A stretch of DNA of 64,000 nt, from NCBI GenBank assembly GCA_005656395.1, contig SRSI01000009.1, positions 1,550,001 through 1,614,000 on the forward strand, written 5' to 3'. Position 1 is the stretch's first letter. The number at the start of each line of letters is the position of its first letter. A program made the position numbers and the translations under genes. The notes beneath the pieces were generated by a model. The model was not told the origin of the DNA, made no database searches, and saw only the letters and a list, made by a program, of their open reading frames with translations. This DNA comes from Strongyloides papillosus. Taxonomy: Eukaryota; Nematoda; Chromadorea; Rhabditida; Strongyloididae. Shown one piece after another: positions 22,372-31,658 of the stretch.

Positions 22372-22823
22372 TTATATTGTTTTTGAACCGTATGGTCTAT
22401 TAAAAATCACATGTCTTCCGTCAGCGTCAAATTTTAAATACTGTGATCTACTTGCTTTTCTTGTCAGTCTTCCAGTAACTTCTGCAATATTTGTTGGAAA
22501 ATATTTTACACCTTCTCTTCTATACATAAATCCAAAATTATGTGGAGCCGATAATTGAGATGTTTTAATAAAACGTAATGGTTTCATAAGAAAGGGAATA
22601 TTTGGATTAACAATAAATTTTTCTTTTTTCATACCATTATTTTCATCTTCATTTATTTTATTATCAATTATTTTGTTTTCTGTTGGATATCTTACTCTTA
22701 TTTGTTTTATTGCCTGATAACAAGTTTAAAATTTAATACTTTTAATAATATTTTTAAAAATACCTTAACAGCAGTAAAAAATTGGATGATAATAGTAATA
22801 TAGATAAAAATATACAACTTCAT
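22372..22823 (-). CDS. Small secreted protein, family not recognised
   Basis: Exon 1 (22823-22764) encodes a signal peptide (MKLYIFIYITIIIQFFTAVK) and exon 2 (22713-22372) the mature part; together 133 residues. The intron is 50 nt. The middle is acidic and Asn-rich (NKINEDENNG), and the last ~80 residues contain FGFMYRREGVKYFP, several basic pairs (RR, RK, KK) and end in NRPYGSKTI. There are no cysteines in the mature part. A secreted peptide precursor is one reading, since dibasic sites are present, but no repeated peptide or amidation Gly at a cleavage site was found, so function is open. It lies 154 bp upstream of the kinase gene on the same strand. Confidence 0.72.
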
Positions 22824-23708
22824 AATGCAAAAACAAAAATAAATTTTTTAGCCCAATAAGTTGCATATTTAAAATGGAATATAAATTTAATTTCATAAAA
22901 GCTTTTCTTTTAAAAATTTTTTAATATACAGTTATATTTTATCTCATAATCTTTCTTCACCATTTAAAACACTCATTTTCCACATACATAATCTATTTAC
23001 CATATTTTTAAATTGAAAGTGCTTGCCCAAAAAATTTCCAGAGTTTAAGAATTGAAAATTGTATAAATAAATAACTATCTTTTTTGTGACAATAACTTGT
23101 TACTATTAAAAAACGTCATAATTAATTTAATTATATTGTTTTGACACTTTTATAAAATTACTTTCATTTACATCAATCAAAAAATTGGTGAATATATTTT
23201 TTTCGATAAAAAATTTTTTTTTACCATTTTAACATAGTTTACTTTAATAAATAATAATCAATTAAAAGCAATGAAAATGTGGTAACACTTTAAATTACAA
23301 ATATTTTAAAATTTCTAAATTACTTTCACTTAAAGGATGCTTTTTATTTGGTTGAAATTTTTATTTAATCACTATATGACAAATAATATTTTACATTTTA
23401 TAAAGGCGGATATTATAAAGACATATAAGATAAAGGATTTTAAATAGAATTTATTAATATCAATATTATTACAAACATCATATTAATAAATATTTTCCCG
23501 AAGGTGTATTATATTTAATAATATAACTTATTTAGTAAACGTATATCAAATTTAATAATTTCCAAAAATATTGTGACTCTTAAATGTTATTTATATAAAG
23601 CCTCATGTTAATAGTGATGAACTCATTTGACATTTTGATACTAATTACAAAACATCTAGTTTTAATATTATACTTTGACATCTATTTATATATATTCTGC
23701 AATCACTC

Positions 23709-23789
23709 TTATAGTTATCACCACAACAAAATGGATACAGACCATACATCCATTCGCATGATGTCCGGTTGTTGTGGTTAACGATATAA
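23709..23789 (+). ncRNA. Possible microRNA precursor (hairpin)
   Basis: The 81-nt segment folds into one long stem: 23709-23713 pairs with 23785-23789, 23714-23717 with 23779-23782, 23720-23729 with 23769-23778 (10 perfect pairs, ACCACAACAA/TTGTTGTGGT), then 23733-23737 with 23762-23766 and 23738-23739 with 23759-23760, leaving a ~19-nt loop. Two 2-nt bulges and one small internal loop interrupt it. About 26 pairs and this loop size suit a nematode pre-miRNA. I do not recognise either arm as a known miRNA. The opposite strand would fold similarly, so the orientation is uncertain. Confidence 0.4.
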
Positions 23790-23970
23790 TATTAGTTGCA
23801 ATGATATATTATACACAGAAGATTTTGATCGTGATAAAATAATTGTATAGTATAAGAAATTATTGTTTGTTGCTTAAACTTGATTGTGATCGTTGATATA
23901 TTTAAATAGAAATTTATTCATCTTATATGTATATATATATTTTTTATACTTTTAGTCTAAGTATTTCTTA

Positions 23971-23976
23971 TTTTAG
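23971..23976 (+). promoter_or_regulatory. Probable trans-splice acceptor (TTTTAG) of the SEC14 gene
   Basis: TTTTAG lies 17 bp upstream of the ATG at 23994 with no coding sequence before it, as expected for spliced-leader addition. Confidence 0.45.
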
Positions 23977-23993
23977 GTTATACTCATTAACTA

Positions 23994-25279
23994 ATGCCAC
24001 CAAATCAAGAAGGAAATTCTCCAAAAATAAATATGTCAACTTCTAAAAGAATTTTACCGGTACCTTTTGATGAGGATACATTAAAACATGGAAAACTATT
24101 AACAGAAAAATTTAGTGATTTCTTACCAGAAGATATTAAAACCGATTTTCATATGGCTAGATGGGTTCGTATGTATAAAGGTAATGAAGAAATAATTGAA
24201 AGTAAATTAAAAGAATACATCCGTCATAGAAAAAGTTTTGACTATGAAGGTAATAAAATTATTAAACAATGTCAAAAATTAGAATTTGCTCAGACAGTCT
24301 GGGATAAATTTTCTATATCTAAACTTGACCAAACAGACTATTCAGGTGATGTTGCTGTCTTTTTACAAAGAATGGAAGGAACTGATATAAAAGAAATAAT
24401 TAAAACTGTACCATACTATCATATACTTCATAGTTATTTTCTTCTTCAAGAATGTATGCAAAGAGCAATATTACTTAAAGAAAAAGAAACAGGAAGACAA
24501 TCAGCAGCAATTATTATTCTTGACTTACACGGTATTAATTTAGGTGATTTTGTAAATCCTCTATCTAATCCAACAAAACTTGCACGAATTGTCGTAAAGA
24601 TATGGTCTGATTATTTTACTGAAAATGTGAGTTGATTTATAAATAGAAATTATAATATATAAAATTTTAGATGGTTAAACTTATTTTAGTAAGACCACCA
24701 GGAATCCTTTCCATTATGTGGCAATTGGCAAAATATATTTTGGATGAAAAAACCGCAGGTCAAATTGAGTTTGTTCAAAAATATGAAGAACTAAAAGATT
24801 ATGTCGATGAGAGTGTAATTCCAAAATTATTTGGTGGTACAAGAATTGATAATACTGGGTGGAGTGAAACTCCAGAATCATGTGTTAAAGCACCAAGAAA
24901 AGTTACTCAAGATTTATACTATAATTCAGAAAAAATATTTAAAACACATGGATTTGAGAAAATACCTCCTCTTAAATCTATATCCATAAAAAATAAACAT
25001 ACTGAATCAGTTATTGTCAAAGGTAAAGTTGGTCAAAAAATAATCTGGCATTATATGACAAGTAATGAATTAATATTTGATGTTTTAATTAAAGAAGATG
25101 GAACATCACATTTAAACGAAGATATACCTATTATACCGGGTGTATATGGTACATGTTTAAAACTTCCAGAACAAGGTGTCATTGATGTTGTAAAAGATGG
25201 TGAATATCATTTCCGTTGGACAAATCCACATAAAGGATGGTTGGCTGCTAAAGTACAATATGCTATCTTGTGTAAATAA
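23994..25279 (+). CDS. CRAL-TRIO (SEC14) and GOLD domain lipid-binding protein
   Basis: Exons 23994-24626 and 24671-25279 (44-nt intron) give 413 residues. The N-terminal helical CRAL-TRIO-N part (about 40-85, MARWVRMYKGNEEIIESKLK) leads into the lipid-binding pocket with AAIIILDLHGINLGDF and IWSDYFTEN, then FGGT at the end of the CRAL-TRIO domain. The last ~110 residues form a GOLD-like beta sandwich (VGQKIIWHYMTSNELIFDVLI ... FRWTNPHKGW in order). SEC14-GOLD proteins bind phospholipids or tocopherol; in C. elegans this architecture includes CGR-1 and the CTG proteins, CGR-1 acting in Ras signalling. The specific orthologue cannot be chosen by eye. Confidence 0.9.
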
Positions 25280-25402
25280 ATAAAAAAGAAACATTTTATT
25301 TTAAAAGTTATTTTTTTAATGTAACCAATAATTGTATTTAACGAGTCATTAGAAAAATTAAATTAAAAAAGTGTAAAGTTAACAATTCAACAATAATAGA
25401 TT

Positions 25403-26776
25403 CTAACTTTCATCTTCTTCGGCAATAGCCTCCATTTTATCACTTGTATTGTTATCATAATTTTCAGTTTTTATATCATTTAATCCCAATTCTTCATTCT
25501 GTTCATATGATCTTGTGTAAAAAGTTTTTTCAAGTTGAGGATCATCAATAGGTGCAGTGACACTTTGAATGTAACTATTACCAGCAGGGTCATCAAGAAT
25601 TATTGTTACAGGTAACTTCAAATTAAGAACATCGTCAAATTTCCCTACTAATTCACCAAATTTCCCCTTAGCATCATTAGTAGCACTATCACCAATTAGG
25701 AAACGGCCTTGTTCTTCAAGTTGTTCCTTTGTTGCCACAATAAGTCCTTCAATAGTTGTAAAACGTCCACATAAAGCGCCCATACCAACTTCGAGATCAA
25801 GTTCAGGAATTGTTAAAGAACAAGTATCACTTTTTAATACATCTCTTGCTAAATCAATTTGATTTTTAACTTTTAAAGATAATTTACAACCATAGTCTTG
25901 AAATGCACCACCAGATTTAACTTCATTAGATTTATAACCACAATCATCACATTTAGTTGACATAATAATAACGGTTTGAAAATATGGGATATCTGTAGGT
26001 TTCATTAAAGTTTCAATCATCTTATTACAATTTGGGCATTTCGAAGGAAAGTGTAAGACTTCCTGCTTAACATCTTCAAATGATTTCCATTGAGTATCTG
26101 GATCTTTTGATATGTCATCTTCCTCATCATCGTCATCTGCAAACCCAAGTATTTTTCTGTCAGCCAAATTTCTATAATAATGAGATATTATACAACGTGG
26201 ATCAACATGAAAAGGATCTGGATTCTGAATAAAGCAATTTCCAGAAACATCCTTCAATTTTAGAGTCCATTCAGTTTTAAGTTGACGTAAATTTTCCAAT
26301 CGTTCTATAAATTCGTCAATTTTTTTAGCATCATCAGGATGTTCAATCTTTCTCTGAGCTTGGTTTTGTTCTAGGCCTTCTCTAACTCTTGCCAAAATAC
26401 CTTCGACAGTAGTTATTTCACCTGGTTGACTTTTAGGTGGTATTTCTAAATCGAGTTCAGGTATCTCAATTTGAGCAAATTCACTTTTTACAACCTGTCT
26501 ATTTAAATCAATTGCTTTTTTAACTTTCAAAACTATTTCCGTGCCAAATTCTTGAACTTTCTCACCACTTTGTATTTCATTATTACTAAAACCACAGTGT
26601 TCACATCGGAATGACATAACGATAACTTGTTTGTAGAATGGAATCCTTGTGCACATCAGTTTTGTTACTCCATTTTTATGACAATTGAAACAGAAAGACT
26701 CAATTTCAAAAGGCATTTGCTCATCATCATCAGCAGACAAATCTTTGAAAACTACATTATCCTCATTATTACTCAT
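25403..26776 (-). CDS. ZPR1: ZPR1 zinc-finger protein
   Basis: A single exon encodes 457 residues, almost the human length. Two ZPR1 modules are visible, each a C4 zinc finger followed by a beta-rich domain: CFNC...CEHCG near residue 30-62 and CPNCNK...CDDCG near residue 255-290. The linker ITTVEGILARVREGLE and its repeat TTIEGLIVATKEQLE mark the two alpha-helical hairpins. ZPR1 binds and helps fold translation elongation factor eEF1A and moves between cytoplasm and nucleolus. It follows GLRX3 by only 122 bp on the same strand, a spacing compatible with an operon. Confidence 0.96.
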   Translation of the reverse strand: MSNNEDNVVFKDLSADDDEQMPFEIESFCFNCHKNGVTKLMCTRIPFYKQVIVMSFRCEHCGFSNNEIQSGEKVQEFGTEIVLKVKKAIDLNRQVVKSEFAQIEIPELDLEIPPKSQPGEITTVEGILARVREGLEQNQAQRKIEHPDDAKKIDEFIERLENLRQLKTEWTLKLKDVSGNCFIQNPDPFHVDPRCIISHYYRNLADRKILGFADDDDEEDDISKDPDTQWKSFEDVKQEVLHFPSKCPNCNKMIETLMKPTDIPYFQTVIIMSTKCDDCGYKSNEVKSGGAFQDYGCKLSLKVKNQIDLARDVLKSDTCSLTIPELDLEVGMGALCGRFTTIEGLIVATKEQLEEQGRFLIGDSATNDAKGKFGELVGKFDDVLNLKLPVTIILDDPAGNSYIQSVTAPIDDPQLEKTFYTRSYEQNEELGLNDIKTENYDNNTSDKMEAIAEEDES

Positions 26777-26898
26777 TCTAATCTACAAATTCAAATAATG
26801 ATATAACATTAACTTACAATAAAATAGTTGGGAATTCAAACCAAATACAAATTATACAATTTTTAATGCAAAATTTTATTTAATAATAAATAATCAAT

Positions 26899-27625
26899 CT
26901 AAAGTTTAGGAAGACTATCAACAAATGCTTGTTCTTTCATTTCTTCTCTAACTATATCTAAACCTCCAAGAAGTTCACCATCTAGATACAGTTGTGGATA
27001 AGTTGGCCAATCGCTATAAACTTTCAATCCTTGACGAACTTCTTCATCTTGTAAAATATCAAATGTCGAATAATCGGCATTGACACTATTTAATAGTTCA
27101 ATTATTTGACGACTAAAGCCACATCTTGGTTGTTCCTTGTTGCCTTTCATGAATAAAACTAATCTCGATTTATTAACAAGTTTTTTTAATCTTGTATTTA
27201 AATCTTCTTTTTCAATTGTTTCCACGTTTCCTACAGCTCCTGAACATTCGTTAACAAGTTTTGTTACAGATGTACGAAGAGATGATGGATTAAACCCATT
27301 CACACGATCTACATTTTTACCATCACAAAAGAAAATTATTGTTGGAGCGGCAGATATAGAATACTTCAACGAAACTTCACTGACACCTTCTGCATCAATA
27401 AAAGCAGCAGCAAAAGAATTACCATTATCTTTTACTAATTCCTCCAATATCTCATGAATTTGGTCACACTGAGGTACCCATTTTGCAGAAAAAGCCACAA
27501 CTGACAATCTACAATATAAAAAAAATATATATGTTTAATTTTATAACTATAAAAACTGGAACTTACCTATTTTTGGAAATAAACTCGTTAAATGATCCGA
27601 GATCTTTTAGTTCCTGTAACGTCAT
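26899..27625 (-). CDS. GLRX3: Monothiol glutaredoxin 3 (PICOT), single Grx domain
   Basis: Exons 27625-27567 and 27508-26899 (58-nt intron) give 222 residues. An N-terminal thioredoxin-like domain carries AKWVPQCDQ in place of the CxxC site, as in PICOT proteins. One monothiol glutaredoxin domain follows with the PRCGFSRQ active site and the glutathione/Fe-S-binding segments SDWPTYPQLYLDGELLGG. These proteins carry [2Fe-2S] clusters and deliver cytosolic iron. Human GLRX3 has two Grx domains (335 residues); this one has only one, like yeast Grx3/4. The stop codon is in a normal context and the C-terminus is complete, so the shortness is not a truncation by the assembly. Confidence 0.94.
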
Positions 27626-27957
27626 ATTTGTTGTAAAAGTATAAAATATTGTTTCGCGAATATTCTTTGAAAAAACTTCTTACAGCGACATAACACAAAC
27701 GCCTTGGAATAAACATACTTTATTGGTAAAATAAAAAAGAGAATGACATTAAAATGCATTGTACTCAACATCAATTTATTATCAGCGAATGCATAAATAA
27801 AATAATGAAAAAAAGAAACGTTAATGAATTAAATGTGAGCTGAAGTAATTCTTGTTTTTTTTTGATCATCACGATGTACAAAATACATATAAATTATAAG
27901 ACAAAAAAGAACAGTACTTGTTCATGGATAGTTAATTAGATGGTTAAAGAGATCCGT
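27626..27957. other. Spacer between SRRT and GLRX3
   Basis: 332 bp, AT-rich, same-strand genes on both sides; probably the SRRT 3' UTR and possibly an intercistronic region. Nothing else seen. Confidence 0.4.
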
Positions 27958-29985
27958 CTAAAAATTGTCTTCTGGAGCATCCAAGTCCCTATAAATCACA
28001 GGTTGTCGTGGATCTCTACGTATATGCTCTCCTCCATCCGAAAAACGTGGCTGTCTTTCATTGAAGTTTCCACCATTATTATAAAAGTTGCGATTACCTC
28101 CGTAACTTCTCCTCCCTCCGTCATTCCAATTATTCTGGCGACCGAATCTAGGGTTGTTTTGGAAGTTTCTTTGGTCGTTATCGCTTTGAATTCCTGCTTG
28201 TTCGGGATCTTGTAATCTACGAGGATCAGAGATGTAATTATTATAAAAGTCAGCAGATGCACGGGCTTCATCAATTTTATCTTGATGTTTTGTACGTAAA
28301 TGTTTTTTCACAAAATCTGCATTTTTAAATTTTTTACCAGATAATTCACATAACCATTTCCCTGGTTGGAGTTCAATACAATTAGCATTGATAAAATTTT
28401 CCTCTTCAGTAGCAGCATCCTTTTTACCTAATTTAATCATTTCTTCTTCTGTAACAATACCTGAATGAAGAACATTATTAGCTAATTTGGCATTAAAATC
28501 TTTTATGTGATTGTCAATAAAACTATCAACAATATTATAACTGCCAGTCTCAGCATTTTTAAATTGTTGCATTGGCTCTGCTCGTATGTGGAGAACACCA
28601 CATTTACTTGGCATAGAGTCTTCAATTGGGAAGAGTGTTGCAAAGTAATAGTCCAGAGAATGAACGATACGAAGATAAACAATTAATTTATCCAGTCGTT
28701 GAAGTAACTGTTCATCACGCGTTAAAGTAGAACGACTATTACCATTGTCATTTTCTTCAACCTCATCAATTAAACACCCCTCTTCAATTAAAAGATCTGT
28801 GATATCCTTTAAAAGTGGATTTTTACTGTTAACGATAGCAAACTCAAGATTTGTAAAAATTTCTTCGTCAGTTTGATTTTCATCATAGTACAATCCCATC
28901 TTTCTATCATAAAGAGTGACTAATTTGGCAGCCTGTTTCAAATCATTTCTAGCAATTTTATTGTGAGCAATCATACCATTAACAGTTCTTATTCTAGCAA
29001 CATCTTTATTAAGGATAGCACTCAATTCAGTGTCTCTCACACGAACTGTATTCAACTGCCAACAAATATTTTTAACTTGAGGATCTTCTTTCAGTGTCAC
29101 CCAACCTTTTTTGACAAGCTTTTTACCATCATACATAGGATCACTAAGCCCTACTCTAACAAAACTATCATACTTTTTACATATTTCATCGATTTCACTG
29201 ACAGTAATATTAGGGGCAACACTACGAAGGAAAATTCCTGCGTATTTAACCAGAGTCTTTTTATCTTTAGGAGCTTTTTCTTCAGTTTTCTCCTCCTGGT
29301 CCTCTTCCTTTTCCTCTGTTATCTCCTTATTCTCATCACCTTCTTCTTCCGTTTCACCATTTAAATACTTATCTATCACCTCATCAGACAGACCCTCTAA
29401 CTTGGCAACCATAGCTTCAAAAACTTTATCGATTTGATCAGAATTCTGAACATCTAAAGTAACACCATCCAGGAGTCCACGATCTACAATGTATTGTTGG
29501 TAAACTTCAAAACGTTGTTGAACCAATTCCTTTTTCTTCTCTTTAAATTGTTTACTCTCCTCAGGATGATACTTTTGCCTAAACCATTCCTCATCTTTAT
29601 GTTCTTGGAAAAATCTGTTAAGTGAATCAGCCTTAAATTTATCCTTATACTCATTGTATTTTTGTTGGAGTTCTTCTTCACTAGCTTCATCTCCGATAGT
29701 GTTGACAAATTGTTTATAAGTCATCATAACATGAGCAGCACTCTCACCATTCCCTGCGTCATTATTACCATCACCATTGCTAAAAGTAATTAACGTGAAA
29801 ATTAAAATTTAACTAAACAAAACTTACTCAATGCGACTCCTTTTTGAAAAACCAAAATCGTTTCTCGGACCAGGGCGCTTTCCATAGTTATTAAAAGATC
29901 TACGGTCATGAAAATTCCCACCATAACCACTACGGTTATTATCCATTCCTCCGTTGTTGAAACCAAATTCTTCACTATCGTTCAT
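27958..29985 (-). CDS. SRRT: SRRT/ARS2 (serrate) RNA effector protein
   Basis: Exons 29985-29828 and 29779-27958 (48-nt intron) give 659 residues. The N-terminus is Gly/Asn/Arg-rich; the DUF3546-like domain starts with MMTYKQFVNTIGDEASEEE and has EWFRQKYHPEE. An acidic Glu/Lys block follows, then the RRM-like and helical core, then the C-terminal zinc finger region (WLCELSGKKFKNADFVKKHL and RTKHQDKI) and an Asn/Gly/Arg-rich tail. ARS2 bridges the nuclear cap-binding complex to 3' processing, export and decay factors and supports microRNA processing. A TTTTTAG a few bases upstream of the ATG is a likely trans-splice site. It lies upstream of GLRX3 on the same strand. Confidence 0.93.
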
Positions 29986-31658
29986 GTCAACTAAAAATAA
30001 ATATACTGAAAATAATTTAAACAACTAACTTTCTAAAAAAAATACACGCGGAGCTATCAACAATACTACAGAGGTAAAGTTTAAAGAATTAATACGTTAT
30101 TCCAAAATAAACATGCAGGTCCTTACACGAATTTGATAATTTTGTTTGGAGAGACGATTCTAAAAGTTCACAAATAAGTCTCTTTTTTAGTTGTTATAGT
30201 ACGATGCCAGAGTGTGTAGTTATCAAATGTTATGTCTTCTTCTGGTTTACTGAAATATCACCATTTGATAATAACTGGAAATTTTTCCTATTATAACATT
30301 AGATAACCTTTCATATACTAAAAAACTTTTTAAAATTAAATAATGCTTCTACATTGCATACACTATATTTTCTACCATATTTTTTTGCTATAAAAAAATT
30401 TATACTATGAAAATATTGTATTTTGTGATAATTATTCATTAAGTAAATACATTACACATTTAATTATTCTTCTAGAGATATTTGATATTTCTTTTTAATT
30501 TATGTGACAAAGCATCTAAAAATATTTAATGTCTACTGTATAAATTACTATTTTCTACTATTGTGAGATATGTATATACTGTTAAATGGCTTGATTACTT
30601 TTCCTAATCAAGAGTTATTAATTGAGGACACATTTTGTGTATAATTGAATATGATACCTGAACCGATTATTAATCTATGTCATGTGATATAATACAAGAC
30701 AATTTGTTTTTATTTTTTTGATTTATGGACATTTGGCTCAAATTTTTTTGATAATATTAGTATCCCCACAAATTCCATGTTTAATTCTATTTTAAATAAC
30801 AGTTAGAAAGAATTTAAAGTCCCAAATATATCTTTTTATAATGATGTTTAAACTTTTGATTTTATTTTCAATAAGATGATACTTGTCTTCTGAGAAAGCT
30901 TTTATTGAGTCATCTGACATTTTCCCAGATGTATTACTTTTAGTAACTTTGAGATTCATGGTTTTCTCTAGAAATTTCATGCATCTGGAACATTTTTGTT
31001 TCAATGTTCTTCAATATCTTAACTGGAATATTCTGCATACAGTTTTAAATGTTGAATTTTAGCTTAACGTTCCTTTTTAGTTTTTATGAGATACTATAAA
31101 TTTGTGTCTTGTTTAAATATCAGTATTATTTCGACGTTTTGTTAAAAATGAACATGTGACTTACATCCTCAAACTTGTGATTTTTTTTTTTTGCATACAT
31201 CATATAATGATACTTTTTTTAATTCTACTATATTTTACTATGAAACACGCTATGATTAGAGACATGCACCGTTTATTAGTAAGATAAATAATTTTGATAA
31301 GGAAAATTTTGTCGCATTGATATATATTTAATTTACTGTTTCAACGAAATTTTTGAGCATTGCCATGTTCACGTGAAGTGTAAAAGGCATGTATTGAGTT
31401 ATGTATAGTCAGAGAGTGGTTAATTGTTTAATAATTTTAACTTTAATATAACTTTTTTGTATTAAATATTCTATCTCTCTTCCATTAAAATACACATTGA
31501 CTTATATTAATTTTTTTCAGAATATTTATTAAAGATAAAAACGCTCAATTTAACAATATTGTATTAATATAAAAGTTTGTAAGTTATTAAATACAAATAT
31601 AATTTTTTTTGTCCTCCCAATTTCGATTGTTTTAGGTTATATATTATTGTACTGTTCA
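29986..31658. other. AT-rich spacer between divergent SRRT and raptor genes
   Basis: About 1.7 kb. The 70-codon frame at 30792-31004 has no domain and is taken as chance. A TTTTAG at 31630-31635 precedes the raptor start and is its likely trans-splice site. I looked for a missing raptor 5' exon here and found none. Confidence 0.4.

Larger units (their letters stand above)
22824..23993. other. AT-rich spacer holding a hairpin
   Basis: About 1.2 kb between two divergent genes. Apart from the stem-loop at 23709-23789 and a TTTTAG acceptor-like site at 23971-23976, nothing stands out. Confidence 0.4.

Noticed and set aside
29111..29437. Plus-strand frame of 108 codons opposite the SRRT gene.
   Set aside because: Ser/Leu-rich antisense shadow of the Glu/Lys-rich coding strand.
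30792..31004. A 70-codon minus-strand frame in the SRRT-raptor spacer.
   Set aside because: No domain, no splice partner, and no other coding sign.
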